From: Gorsachius magnificus
Taxonomy: Eukaryota > Chordata > Aves > Pelecaniformes > Ardeidae
Assembly: GCA_034008185.1 (NCBI GenBank)
Contig: CM067086.1
Location: forward strand, 29,781,007-29,845,006
DNA length: 64,000 nucleotides
Direction of reading: 5' to 3'
In this document: piece after piece, positions 27,401 through 42,400 of the stretch
How the letters are laid out: each line of letters begins with the position of its first letter
Position numbering within the stretch: position 1 is the stretch's first letter
Program-made: the position numbers and the translations under genes
The notes under the pieces: generated by a model
Seen by the model: only the letters and a program-made list of their open reading frames with translations
Told to the model about the DNA's origin: nothing
Databases searched by the model: none

Positions 27401-30400
27401 AGCTTTTGAAAAAGATGGTCTTGATGATGACTACAGTAACTTCTTGACAAAATCAAGCGTGACAGATTCAGGCAGCAGAAGTGCATCTGTCAGTGCACCT
27501 GCTGCTGAGTCTTCTACAGGACTTGATCATAATATGACCTCAACACAGACATCTGCAGTAAAACAAGTCCAGTTTGGAAACCATGGGCACCTTTTTCCAA
27601 GAAGGGAAATACCAACATGTTGTGATGAAGGTTTCTTTCTCAGTGACTTAACAAATAAGAACTGCTCTCTAGTAAGCAGTTACAAGCTTCAGACATTGTC
27701 TGGGCAAGGAGCAGAATCAGCTGTTACGGTAGGTCTCCTCAGATCTGGGGAGAGTAATCGGGAAACAATGCAAGACATGGATTATGAACAAATATCTGCA
27801 GAGTCAGAGACAGATTTTTCCTCACGGAAGACAATGTATAGATGTAACCATTTAGCTGTTGCTCATAGCGCAAGTTATGACCAATCTGCAACACCAGTAG
27901 AGATGGCTCAAAAAGAGATTATCTGTATGGAAACAAGCACAGATAGCTTGGCAGAGATTGCACCAGAGGTGCCTTCATTCAGAGATAATGAAGAATACGA
28001 ACCAAAGAATGAAGAATTATCTTCACTAAATCATTATGAATTCAAAAGCACACCTGTTTCAAAAAACTATTCCCATGAATGTACTCTAGCAGACAGTCAG
28101 GCAAGTTGCTTATCCCAAGAAATTTCAGAAAATTCTACGTTATGCATTGATAATATAAGAGAAGAAAGCAGTGAAAGCAAAGAACAAAATGTCTTGAATT
28201 CTCAGGCTGTAGTTCAGAAAGAATTTTCATACAAATATGACAACTTAGTGGTAAATGAAGTAAGTTATCTCATAGTGAATGTAAATGGCAAAGACACAGA
28301 GTCCTTCCCTGCTGCTGTTTGTGAGATTACAAATGATTTTCTCCCAGAATCCAATTCAAGCATGTTTTACAAAGCTTCAACACAAGCCAGTCTTTTTCAA
28401 AGTGCATCTGAGACTGAAAATTATGATAAACTATTGGAGCATGTCACAAGACTGAAAGGAGATTGCGATGCTACATCTAATCTTACTGTGGAAGTCAGTG
28501 CCACAGAAAGTTGTTCTGCTATACATTCTGGCTGCCTTTGCACAACATGCTCTTCAAAACCAACAGGGCAGAAGAACAGCACACATAAGACGACTGACAT
28601 TTCTATGGAATTTGATGCAACCATTCTCTTGGAAACAGAAACACAGACCAAATCTTTACTTGAATCAAGAGAAGAGAAAGAAGCCTTTTTGGAAAGTGAT
28701 TGCCCAGAGGATATCTTGCTGATGGAAGATGATGTAAACTCAGAGTCAGGAAGAGTATTTGAACACAACGCAAATACATCAGCTACTGTTTCTCAGGAGG
28801 AGAGCCCGTATATAAATAACGAATCCAAGTTATTAAGAAGCCCAGAAACCGATCCAGAAGAAACTATGATTCCTGATCAGAACACAAAAGCGAACATTGA
28901 AGAAGAAATAACAAAATTAATCAATAGCGCAATCAACTTAGAAAAAAATGCATTGGAAATTAAATGCAGACAGACTGAAAGTTCACCTGACTACCCAGCA
29001 GCCAAAGTCCAAAGTGTAACTGAAGACAGGAGTGGAGAAGATTTTAAAGGCATTAGTCTACCTCAGAATCCAAAGAAATCTATTGATACTGTAGCTTCTG
29101 AAGTTCAGCGTGAGTTTTATACAAATCTGTGCCTGACACATGAAGAGGCAGAGAAGGATGAACTGCAGGTAGCCAGTTCTGGGGTAGAACACACTCAGGA
29201 ATCAAAACCACTCGTGCGTTCTGGCAGCCAACTTGAAACAAGCAGCTTTTGCCAAAAAGAAAAATGCGAGAAAATAAAAATCGGTATTTATTCACCAGAG
29301 TTTTGTGTTGCTCCCCAAAATGCTCCTTCAGCTGTGTGTTCCCACACAACAGGTATTACCGAGAATACTTCAGGCTTCCTTGATACTTGTGAGGGACTTT
29401 TACAGATGAACAGAACAATAGAAAATGTGTTTAATACAGAGGACGTAGCTGCAACAGTACTAATCACAAGTAGGCAGAGAAATGTTATAGCAAAACCTGA
29501 AAATGGACGGCAAGTAAATTCTAGCAATTTAATTGAACATTGTGTACCAAACTGTTTGCCCCAGGAGGACAAGGTTAACGAATGTGAAGTGACTGGGAGG
29601 GAAGAACAAACTATTGTGACAAACACTGAGGGGCTGATTATTATGAGGCAAGAAGTCATACACACAGATGAAAATATTTTATTTACTGAAGAGTCTCCAG
29701 CTCTACATCAGATGTATTGTGACAGAGATGACAACAAGGAAATTTTAAATCAGTTTAAGATCCCTGAAAGATACCTGACACCTTCAGGACTAGAACAAAA
29801 TATACTGTTAGAAGATGATTTGAGATACCATGATCCTACTGAAATGAGTGAAGATGATGGCTCAGTGGACTCTGTTGCAGATACAAGAAATGCAGTCATG
29901 AAAGATATCGATGGATATGAACATTCTCTTGATGATACTACTAGTATTGACCAATATAGAATTGAACAAGAATTTAGAAGTCCCCACATTAAAGAGGATA
30001 GCCATACTTATATGAGTTGCTCTATGCGTTATCCTGAGCGTGGCACTTCAGAAAACTTGAATGTAAGTATCGTTAGAAAAAGACCTGATATTTGTGAATT
30101 GGATCCAGTTGGTTCCAGAGTTGAGGAGGAGAAAGTGCATTTCATTAATCTAGTACAAACGGCCAAAACAAACAAAGAAAAGCAGCTGTTTGTAGAAAAC
30201 ACAGAGGAGGTAGAACTGATCATTTTACAAAGCCCAAATGAGCTATTCCCTGAAAATAAAGACAGCTGCCAAATGACACACGATAATGGCAGATTAAAGG
30301 AAATCTTAAGAGAGAGCCAGTGGGTGTCTACCAGCTTTTCTAGAAATAATGAAGACAGCAGCAAGCAACAAAGTCCACCAGCAACACTGAAGTCTACTGA

Positions 30401-33400
30401 AAGAAACCAAGAAGGTTCACTTAAAGACTCCCCATGCCAGTCTGTAAATCACCTTTTCTATCTTGGAGTAAGTGATGATTCCTGTCTTGTTCAAGATGTT
30501 ACCACTGCATTGAAAGGACATACAAAACCATCTAACAGCAGTGTTGGAACTGGAGCTGTTCTGCCGTACTACGAAACATTAATGGAGCGTGAGGTCTGTG
30601 TTGGCATGGCTGTTACAGTCAACAAAATGGGAGAAGATGAATACCGTTCTGATAAAATGCAAAGGAAGAATGAGGCTTTTCTGCAAACCAGGGCCACACA
30701 GGACAAGCAGGAGGAAGAATCTTTTGTATTTAACAATGCACCTGATTATGCTGTACCTGGGCAACCTGTCAATGAGAACAGCTCTTCCACTCCCTACAGT
30801 GCAGGCGGTCCCGAGTCTGAAATTGTTGTACTTCAGCAAGGGGCCAAAGTAAACACATTTTCCTTGGAAAAATTAGTTTCTTCTAAAGATGTAATTCAGG
30901 ATGTTGACAGAGGTCATGAAGAACACAGTGTGGATTTAATGGTTAATAAATTATCAAAAGCCTGCCTTAATTCCATAGAAGACAGCACTGAAGAGGAAAA
31001 GGGTACCATTGTGCCTGATTCACTGCTCTTGGATCATTCAAACCTGCTTTCTTCTTCAGAGAAAGAAGTGATGGAAGATAGAGGGGTGGGGGAACTGCAT
31101 TCTTTACTAGAAACCTCTTCGCAAAAAATGTTTCACAATATTAATACAACTCAGAAAGTGCTTCACTCAGGCAGTTTATCACAGCATGATAAGACGGAGA
31201 AATTTTTAAGCACAAGCTATACTACAGCAAAGAGTAAAAATGAAAATGCAAAATTCCCTGGTGTAGCTGGATATCAGTGTGAGCCCAGAGAAAATCAGGG
31301 ACACGAGACTTCTGAAGAGTGCTGCGTAGACAGGCTGGGCAGCACTGTTTCTGAAAATGCTTCAACCCTTTCAGAAGGCCTGAACAAGTCTCCATGGGAA
31401 AATCCACATTATAGTAAAGAGTGTCTAAATTATAGTGGGAACTCGGGCACTTCTGAATGTTCTCCTGGTCTCCTGAATTGTTCAGCATCATCTGCAGATG
31501 TTTTGATTGCTAGCAATGGAGATGAAGGTAAAACCAATGCTGTTCTCTCTGAAGAAACAGAGTACTTTGAAAGTGAATCAATTGATTTAAGTGTATCTGT
31601 AACTTTTCCTGATGTTTCTCAAAAAGGAGATGAAAGAAAAAATAATTCTGCAGTTGCAGCATATGCAGCCACATATGCTCAGAATAATAAACTTCCTGAA
31701 AAACTTGTGGGAACAGATCAAAAGGAGAAAATAATACAAAGTTCTTTCCAGAATTGCAGTGACATCAAAGAAGATAAAATTCATGAGTACTCCGAACACT
31801 ACAGTAACACTTCCAGTGTGACTGTACCAGAATCGGGCTCACTTACTTTTCAGAGCCAAGGACAGGCTGGCAGTAAAGAATCAAAGTCTCTTCCATCCAA
31901 CTTTGCAGAAGGGACTCCAATGGATACACCATTTCAAAGTTCCAAGAACTTCAGTGCTTTTGACACTTCTTGTTTACTTGATGACTCAAAATCTCTAATA
32001 TTTAGTCAGCTTGAGGACTCGCTTCAAAACACTTTTTTGACTGAGCGAGTGTCCTCCAGTGCTGCAGGTGTATGCTCTGTGAAAGAAGATTTTCCCCAAT
32101 CATTTGCAAGTGTCAATCATCCGTCCTTAACACCATTTTCAGAATCTTCTTTAACTGCAGATATAGGCGATGGTGAAACTGGCAAGTACGATATTTTGCA
32201 TACAAGTTTACTGAAACATTCCCCATTTGCTGTTTTGCAAATACAAGACACTCAGTCTGACAAGGCTGTGGTATTCGATGAGCCAATACGTGCTTCAGGA
32301 AGTATTTTACTTTCTCTTGCAAAAGAAAACAGGCATTGTCCAGTATCAGACACGGAGTTTACTTTATATAAAGATTCTGCCGTGGATGGGGAACCTGTAT
32401 ATGGAAGTAACCATAAAAAAATCAACAATGATATAAAAGTTGATCAGCACCACTGGGGTAAAGTTCCACCACAAGAAGCTTGCACAGAACACAGAGGGAA
32501 AGTACTAAATGATAATTCTCTTTTATTACCATCGTTACCTTTTAGGGATCCTGGAAGGGCAATTTTTCTTAAAGAGGGACAGATGAGAAAAATACTTAAT
32601 GAGGAAGAACTGCGTTCAAATACTGAGGCTGAACATTTTGCAGTAAAGATGGCGAGAAAAACATTAAGTAGAGAACCCGTTGAAAAGCAAACTAACGTAT
32701 CCTCAAATTCTGCAGATGAATTAGTAGGCTCAGAAGTTACCGTGTTGGAAAATCTGTATCTGGGGGATGTTGATGTGGATCCTGAACACACGTGCAATTC
32801 ATTTAGTCCAACATATCCCACATACAGCAGAAGCACTGATCCTAGACAACTGTATCACACTGTCTTGGGTTTTGAAAAAAACCCAGTAGATATGCAAGAT
32901 AATTGTCAGTATGTGCCTACAGGTGAACAGATAGAACAGGTGCCAGATAGAACAAATATGGATGGTAGAAAAGAGATTTTACTTTGCAAAAATAATACAG
33001 GTTCAAGCATTGATAGCCCTGCTGATGCTGCCAATGCAGACAATTGTTCAACAACGGGAGACGCTATAATGAGGAATAAGACTCTGAAATCAGAAAGACT
33101 AAAGTTCTCTGTAATGAATAATGAAAGTACCTCCGTAAGAGTTTTACCAGAAAACCATGATTTTCCTCCTCGAGAATCCAAGTTGTTGCAATTCAGAAGC
33201 AAAGGGTCGTATTCCAGTACGCGAAATACAAAGAGCTGTAAACAAAGTGAACAGAGACGTTATTTACAAAGTCACAGACTGTCAGCCCCAGCTATTGCTG
33301 TCTTCTCTGATATAGAATACACTTTGGAGGCTTCATCTAAGGCAGATCCTTTGTTATATACTGCATCTAAATCCCTACAAGATTTAAATATGAGTGTAGA

Positions 33401-36400
33401 GCCTCCATCACCAACTGAGGATGATCTTCACGGAATGGAAAGATTTTCAAGGCAGGAATCAAAGAACTTTCTACAGGTTAAATCTAAACCCAGATTTCAG
33501 CAAAGAATGGCACAAACCAAGAAGCTTGCAAACTGTGATCCCAAAAATTTACAAAATTTTGCATCAGGAACCCAAAGCAGCCAGTCTCTAAAAGACTGTA
33601 CTAGTAAATCTCCATCACCCTTACTGCACACAGCTCACAGTTCTGTGGGTGCAGAAGCAAATGTCCATTCAAAGAGTAGTTCTGTAGCTCAGTGTAGTGA
33701 AGGGAAAGTTGAAGAAGACGGATACCAGCCAGAAACAGCTTTATTTTTGCAAGACAATAAAGATACAATGCATTTTAGTTCAAGTGATATCAATCCGTAT
33801 ATTCATCCATGGCAACAAGATGGATCGTGCAAGATTGGTTGGAAACAGTATGTTTTTGGAAGTGCAAGTGATGTCTCTTGCAATCAAGTTCCTTTAAACC
33901 TGGAAAATTGTAAAGTTACAAGATGTTCCAGTGTAGACAATGGGTTGAATTCTCAAAATTCTCCTTTTCATTCTCATCTCAGTTCATATGCTACAGCAAA
34001 AGTTTTATCGAGCACTTTAAGCAGCATTGAAGGTCTTCAAGGATGGGATAACGCCAGACAAGACTTTCAATCTGCATGCTCAAGTGACAGTACCAAGCAG
34101 TGTAGCAACGTATCCAGTGAAACTTTGGAAACTAATCCAGAAAGTAACACTGCTGAATTTGAGAATCCTTCTGTACAACCTGGTAACTCTGCAGTGCAGG
34201 TTGATGAAATTGTACTATTATATCCGTCTGAGTCTGAAAGGTCTTCCAAAAAACTACCGGGGATTACGTGTGAGCAGGGAACCCAAACAGCAACTACAGG
34301 AAGGTATAAAAGGCAGAGAAGACATCAGAGAAGCTATACGGATATTTCTGCAAGAAAGCAGGAAACAAACAGAGATTTATTTCATCAGCCTTCTTCTTGG
34401 ACAAGTATGCAGAACCTGTCCATGCATCTGTCACAGCTTCTTCAGAACACTTCTGAGCTGTTGGGAAACCTCTCCCAGCAGAGTATTGTAGATAATGAGC
34501 AGAATGCCAAAATCAACCAAAGAGGAACTGAAAAGGCTGTAAAAGCTACTAGATCAGATAGCTGCACTCAGACTACAGCAGATGTAGGCACTCAGACTGA
34601 GATTTTGGAAGAACCTCAAAGAAAACATGAAGAAAAACAAGTGGAGGCAAAAATGGAAAATGAATTGAGGGCAGCTCAGGCAGTAAATGTTGATTGGAAA
34701 GGAATAGGTGCAGATGCACTAGGTAAGATTCCCAAAAGGAAAGCAGAAACACTCTCCCTTGAAGAAAGAACACAAGAACGAACATGGATGAGAAATCTGG
34801 GCAATCCTGACTTCCATGACAGTCTTGATAGCATTTTGGAAGACTCCTTTATGCGTCTGCCTCTCTTAGCCAGAACCTCCACTCCTATCTTGGATTTTCA
34901 AAAAACATCATTAACTGCACAGCAGAATGTTGCTTTTGCTAGTACCAGAGCTTCGTCTGTCACATCATCTTCGCTGAGTTCAGGGCAAGATGGCTCTTCG
35001 TGCACTGTAGTTAGCAGCCCTACCAACAGCACCTCTCAATCTCCAGCATCTTACCCTCAGGATAAAAGAACTGCTGTTCCAGCAGAAAGAAAATTTTGTT
35101 ACAAAAACACCCTGCTGGTCGACAGGGCTTCTTCCCCTATTCTTACTCTTAGTGCTAGTCCCAGCAGCCAGACTGCTTTTAGCAAGTCTGTCTGCCCTAT
35201 TAAGGAACCTCTTGGATATTCCAGTGATGCTTCCAGTCCCCTTCACAACCAGAGAAAGCAGAGGGCAGGTCCGCAGTCCACCACGCAGCCTCACGTGGAC
35301 AATTTTTCACAGACAGAAACAGACAGTGAATCTAGCACTTCTAGAGAACATCAGGGCATAAGACAGAAACCTGGAAGTTTCTTAGATAAGAAAGCAGCCA
35401 AAGAGCTTTTAGGACAGGATGGCTCAAAAGCCTTGGAACAACAGCATAGACTCACGGTTGACACCCACACTACCATTTGTGCCAAAAGACTGTATCACTC
35501 TAGTAGTATGTTGGAGGTGTCAGGCCACAGGGAAGTTTTAACAAGTGGTCTCAAAGACCACAGTCCACTGGCACGTTCACTTCGCTGTATGTATGTCACA
35601 AGGGGAGGAAGAGGTACTTCAGCTGGAATCAGACACGAAAATTATGTTGGTAATTCTGATCCTGCTTTGATCGATAATTACTCGCCTCCAAATGCTGGCT
35701 TACTCTTTAATCAAAAAATTCGTGCCACTTGTTCAAGTAAGACCAATGCTGATGCATCCTCAGAACCTCTGGTAGAAGCATCTTCTCTACAATTTCACGA
35801 TTTCTGGAAAAGTGAAAACAGCTGCCCTGCCCCGCTCTCTGATGTGAGCGATGTGCAAACTTCCTTCCAAGACGACAATACAGATTCTGTCACTGAAAGT
35901 GAATGTGACACTGAAATTCCTCTCAGCAAAAATACTACTTTTGCAAAGCCTTACAGGCCTCGGAGCTACAGTCTCCGTGACTTACCCATACACAATAAAT
36001 TTAGCAACTGGTGCGGTGTCAAGGGCAGCCCTCCTCCTTCGTTACTCAGCTTGAGTGGAAGTGTGACTGATTTACAAAGTCAGGCAGAAAAGAAACCTAG
36101 AAATGCACAAGGAACAGGAATGGAAGGGAAATCCCTGCTTTGTGACAGCAGGAGCAGAGAGATCGAGAGACTTCAGAGGGAGCGTGCTCAGATCATGTCT
36201 GGCATTCACCTGGAGCTGCACCAGCACCCCCTCACTGTGGAACTGGCCGAGGCAAAGCTCAATTATGGCATTGGGGAAACGGACGCCCTGCTGAGGGTCC
36301 TTCAGAACGGAAATGGAGATGACCTGGTGGCGATTCCAGTGAACCAGCGACTTTATGAAAGGTAAATTACTTAAAGTAGTGTTCTAGAAAGTATTTTGAA

Positions 36401-39400
36401 CACACTTTGTGTACGCTTCATGCAGCATAAATAACATTTAGTAATGAGCACTTAATCACTTAGTCACACTGAGTGAAGTATATGTGAAGAGATATAGTGT
36501 TGATCTTATTTTATATACAGTTAAGCAATGCATTTAAGACAAAATGTTGGTGTTATTTCAAGAAAATAGGGAAAAGTGTAAGATTTGGTGTAATTCAAAC
36601 CTAGTGTCACCCCACTCTTAAAATTTCTAGCAGCTATGAAAGTGGTCAAGTACCTGGTGATCACGGGAACATATTTCGTTGATTTATTGCAATGTAAAAA
36701 TAATTGATACATCCTATTTATGGGAATATCTCATTCATGCTTCTGTGAATAGATGCTGCTGTCTGAATATGCAAAACCAAATTTTAAAACCCCATAAATA
36801 CACAACATAAATTATGAAAAAATCAAGATCCTAGATTCTTGCGATTGGATTATAGAACTCAGTTTAGGAAGCTGTTGTAACTAAAAAACTTTAGGAGTAG
36901 CTACCCTAGCCTCCACCCTCAATTTGCCCCTCAGCTGTTACAGGCAGTAACTGAGGCCCTCTTATGCATTTCCTACCATTATAAAAGCAGCAGACTTTTA
37001 GAATTTCTGCATCATCTGTCAGCACGCGGCCAAAGGGGTTATTTGCAAGGGGAGTGTATGGGGTTAGATTCCTATAAATCTTCCATTACAAAGCTAGCTA
37101 ATATTTGTTTTAAAAAAACAGAAAATGTAACTTTTCAGGGTGCATTTTGTCACTCTTACCACATCTCCCTGACAGACACATGAGGACTATTGAAACTCTG
37201 AGGAAGGAAAGAGAAAAAAGGCTGCAGAGATACCAAAGAAGCCGAAGTCTGAGTCCTCAAAAGCATTTGAGTCTGCTGCAGACGCTGGATGCGAGTCAGA
37301 GGGATCTAGATCTCCCCAGCAGACGCCGAGAATATCTGCAACAACTGAGAAGAGATGTGGTGGAAAATACGAGGTAGGGCATTAGCAACCTGCTGTGCAT
37401 TAACAGTGTTCACAGTGGGTGAGCATTAATGGTTCTTGCTGACACCTGAGACTTCTGTGGCAGTACAATTCTCAATGCAGAAGCATTAAACTTGGGAATA
37501 GAAAGTGCTTTTGGGAAAAACATGTGCCTGATTTTAGAAAACATTCATTAAAACCTTCCATCTAGTTTATTTCAGTCTGTAACAAATGTCTGATTTATTT
37601 TATGTGTGTGATTTATGGGGACAGCCAAGTATTCAGTCTTGACTCATCACAGACCATTTGATCTTCTTACTCCTTCACTAACTTAAAACCCACATGAAAT
37701 AGTTAAGTTTCATGTTAAATATCCAAAAAGTTCAGCAGCCCTTTACCATTTAGAATTCGTGTTTCTCATCCCACACCATATCCCCTAAGTGACTTTTGCT
37801 TCCTTTGCAGTAGGTCAGCAGACAGTAATTTTCCCAGCACAGTCATTCTGCGCGTGGTATGCCAAAGCCGTGACCTTAGAGCTCAGGAGAGCTGACTTAG
37901 GAACCAGTGCAATCACTGGAGTAATCTCAGGGGTAAACTGGACTTCCAGTCTGAGTAATTTTCCAAGGTTAATGTCCATGCAGCCTTTAGTCAGCAAAGA
38001 TAAACTTTTTGGAGGCTAATGTGGTGGGGTTTAATTGCTTTTCTGGCAAATTTTCCTGTTCCATGTTGAAAGATGGTTTTCTCATGGTAATTTTGTCAGG
38101 TGACCCGATTTCAAGTAATTACATGTGTTTTCCCTCTCTTACCTATCCTTGCAGAGTTCAAGAACCAAAAAGAAGAAGCATTCAGCATGCTTCAGACATT
38201 GAACTGTTGCTCCAAGACTACCAGAGGGCACGAGAGGAAACCAAAACTGAAATTGCACGAGCTAGGGAAAAACTGCGGGAGCGAGCTGAGCAAGAAAAAA
38301 GGCGTATACGGGAGCAGATACATTCTCAGTTACAGAAGGTGAGCACGACAGAGGAAACCGTTATGCATTATTCACAATAATGCATTTTTTTAGAAGGAAC
38401 TTTCCCACGGCTCAGTAGTTCTCCTGTTAGATACACATCAGTGTAGAAAAAACAAAGAATTAAATTAAAATCTGTGCTTGAAAAGATCTCAGTCTTACTG
38501 AACTGACACTGTTCATGCTTCTGAACTACCTTTTTCTGAAGCCACACTTTATGTATGAGAAACTCCTTGTGTTTCCTCACTGGATCGAACTTACACAGCC
38601 ATCCTGTGGGGCATCTGCCCAGTCTGTGGAAGAGTTTTGCTGAAGTAAACCAAATTTGTTTCCATATGTACCTAAACATAAAGGCCTTTATTCTTTTTTC
38701 TGTTTCTCTCTTTAGATTGTCCTCCGTGTGTTTATTTGTCCCGTACTTTTGGTTTTTAATTCTGCGCTTGGTTACCCATCTCGCACAGTCCAAGCGTGTG
38801 CGTTTCTCTCCCAGACACAAGGACGGCACCTCGTTAGGACGTGTCTGTCCTGCCCAGTTCCTGACTCATACTCTTACGCAGCAACCTTTGTCGCTGCCCA
38901 ACAATGCAGCTTCAGTCGTAGCTGCAGACCTCCTCTCCTTGTGCGTGTGTATATGGTGCAAAACGGGGCGAATGCTCATTTCATTGCTCTGCACCCTTTA
39001 AGGCACCTCAGATTCAGGCACCGCCACTGGGTGACTGGATCTTACCACGTCTGCTGCCGTATTTTTCCTGTGAAATGTAGACGTGCTTTACCCTGAGTTG
39101 GAAAACCAAACTCAAAACTGCCCTTGAAAGCATCAATAATCTTGAGGTTCTCAGTGTTTTCTCATTATGTAATTTTTATTTCATCTTCTGGGCTGGCATT
39201 GAGTAGTTGCATTGGCTGAAGTAAAGCCTTCAGTCTTTAACAACTACATTTGACCAGCAAGTTAAGTCAGGGGCTACTCGAGAAGTAGGCAAAGAGCAAC
39301 AAATGGGACTGAAAAGAGAGCTTTTTTTTAAACTACTTTTTCCCCTTAAAAACATCCTAGCATTGGTTTGGTAGCCTGGGCTCTCGTATGTGAAGAATAA

Positions 39401-42400
39401 CAACAGCAGAAGCTGCATTTTCCTAGACTGCCAGGTTTTACTGGGTGATTCGCCCTATGGCTTATCTAATCGTAGTCTAATTTCAAACGAGCCTGCTTAT
39501 TTCTGCACAGCAACAGCTTTTGTCCTGTCAACACTCCTTGAAAGAAATTGGGCGTCTTTAGATTATTCCTCCTTCATCTTTCAGTGCTGTTATCATTGAT
39601 CTGAGTGGCTGTTGTGCAAGGTGAGTTTTGTGGGGGTTTTTTTGTTTGTAATACTGTGATACCTGTTACAGGAAGAAGCAAGGCTGAAGACTCTGGCAAG
39701 CACGAGCACGTTGTGTACAGACTCCAGCCTCAGCCTCTCCTCTGGCCCCACTTCTGGTTACAATAGCAGCAATACTGCCACGTACACGGCAAGTCACCTC
39801 AGCAGCCAGGAGGGACAGGTGAGAAACTGTCCTGTGCGACTGATGCCTCAGCAATAACTGAGGGAGAATGTAGGAACAGAAGCCTTTTTTGAGGTGGTTG
39901 TGTTCTGTCACAGCTATCAGGCAGGACCAGTTTGTGTCACTGATACAGAGGGGTGACGGGGTGGAGGGAGCATTACCACGTAATTGCAAAGGACAGTGAC
40001 ACTTCGATTTTTCTGTTTGTTTTTTTTTTTAAACTCATAGATAAAAACCAGTGTTACTATTGTCAGTGATGCCACTATCTGCCAAATGTTTTAGAAACAA
40101 GAAGCCTTTTCTTGTGATAAACCAGAATCTGCTATTCTCAGCGTGCCTCCCTCAGTGATGCATACATTGACTTAAGAGTTTGTGTGTGTGAACGTGAACT
40201 TTCCTGAAGTTACTTTTTGGAGCATGCACCTGCGCTAGCTCCTCACACTTGGTTTGCTAAACTTCCTGAGTCAAACTATCGTATTGTAACCAGGGGAAAG
40301 GCAAAGGAGCTACCTTACGGTAAAGAGAAGCTTCCAACCTTGTAAGGCAGATTTGCTAGAAATATCCCACTTGCTATATAACGTAATTTATTTTTCCCAC
40401 TTCTGCTCTTTCTTAAACCAGGTTTCTTCTGGAAATGCTTTGCTTTCAAGAGAGACACGAGGTCGCTCAGCTGTTAGAAATAGTCAGCTTTATGTGCTAG
40501 AGCAGCTACAGAAGGATTCAACATTTGGTGAGTAAACCATATGGCTGCTTATGTTTGAGTTGTATCCCAAAGCCTCATGAGATTTGTCATTTATGCAAAC
40601 CAAAATCTGATTTGTAGGTATTTTGAGGATGTCCTTACCATTACATGGCTTCAGAAAAAATACTGTCAACTGGTAGCCAAAGCTTGCTTAGAATTTCTTG
40701 AAAAAATGGTGATTTGGTCCCTCTGCAGTTGGTCTTTTGCTGTGGTAACATTGAAGTAGTTGCAACGAGTATAGGATTGTTCATGAAAATTTCTATTTTT
40801 ACCTTCAAGGCTGATGTTTCTTATTCTTCTTCAGGTTATTTTTTTAGCTTGTATGTGGTAATAACCATTAAACTTGGGTAATGCAAGATGTAACTGCAGT
40901 GTAATTACCAATACTCAGACTGTCTAGACAAAGGATGTTAACATCCTACATCAGGATCAGGTGGATTGGGTGCTCCAGCAGAGGGTTTAAGTCCCTACAA
41001 CTGCAGAATACTGGTGGGTTTCCTTTTTATTTATTTTTCTTTTTATTCCCCTACGGCTTTTTTGTTTCCTGCAGAAGCCAGCAGCATTCAGGCACCCCTT
41101 TCTCCTAGTAGCATCAGCTGTAGGTTCACTCATGGATTAACTATTTCCGTCAGCTCCTCATCAACAAAAGGATACCAAGATTTATCCAAACATATTTTGG
41201 CTAACGCTACCACTGAGGTAAGTAAATACGCAGAGTTTTGAGGTATTCCTATTCTTCCTACTGGAAGTTGTGGCAAAAATGGGTGGGACAAGCCCCACTG
41301 TTCTATGCTGCCACTAGCTGCCAATTTGTCAGTTAGAGAGAGACACAGCTTAGAAGGTTGAGTAGAAGATAGATTGTGTAGCAGCGTGTAAAAGCTGAAC
41401 ACAATTTATAGTTCATACAACTTTCTCTTACCTGTACATTTGTCATTGTCTTCTAAGGTAATGGCAGCATGTGCTCATAACCTGAGGAACCTCTACACAG
41501 GCCAAGCAGCAGCTGGGTGGAAGTAAGTCTTTATAACGGGAGGCCTTTTATGTACTTGGCCCTCTTGTGTGCAAATACCTTTCATTTGTCTGTGACAGAT
41601 ACCAATGTACAGAAAAAGAGGTGCAGGTTTACTACAAAGTCTTCCCTTCAGCAACAAGGCACGGGTTTCTGGGAGCAGGAGTGATAGAGAGACCTCTCCC
41701 CTGTGTGTGGGGACTGGTGAGAGATCCTGGCAAAAGGCACCTGTACGACCGCACTATCAACACAGCTCGAATACACAAGAAGGTAACCAGCCACATTCAG
41801 CTGGGTGAGTATCAGCACCATTATCCTTATGTACTTCCTCAGCTCAGGTTGGCAGCCGGGAAGAAATTTAGAGGCATCTTTGTTTATGCAAACCTGAAGA
41901 CATGAACTATTTCATTATTTAATATGGGAACTTCAGTTTTGCAAGACTTTTCCAAAGTAAGGATAATACTGAAGATATCTCCCTGCAGAAGTGCAACTGG
42001 AGAAAGTGGTTTGAAAGTCAAAATAAATCTGAAGTGGCGGCTTGAAAAAGCATCTTAATGAGGCATTGCAGGATATTAACTAGAGCTCTGCTCTTGGGCA
42101 ACAAGTCGACAAAATAAATAAAATATGCATCTGTATTTAAGGGGTGGGGGAAAATTGTGACGAGTTGAAGTTGTCAGTCTAATTCCCACTTTCTTGGTTT
42201 TGGGTGTGTTTTTCACAGTCTATTTAGTGACCGATACCTCCCTCTGTTACCTGAAGCAACCCCGGGATTTCTGCTGCATTACAGTAGAAGCCAAAGAGGT
42301 AAAGCGACCATTTTCTCTGAAGCAGAGACGTGTAATTGCTCTGAACTCATGCTTTAAGGGCAAAGGAGAGAAGGGTGGGAAACCCAGGCTCATATTTCCA

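Noticed and set aside
38368..38829. 153-aa minus-strand ORF and overlapping 148-aa plus-strand ORF in a STARD9 intron
   Set aside because: No splice context, protein-like composition or recognised family; consistent with chance open frames.
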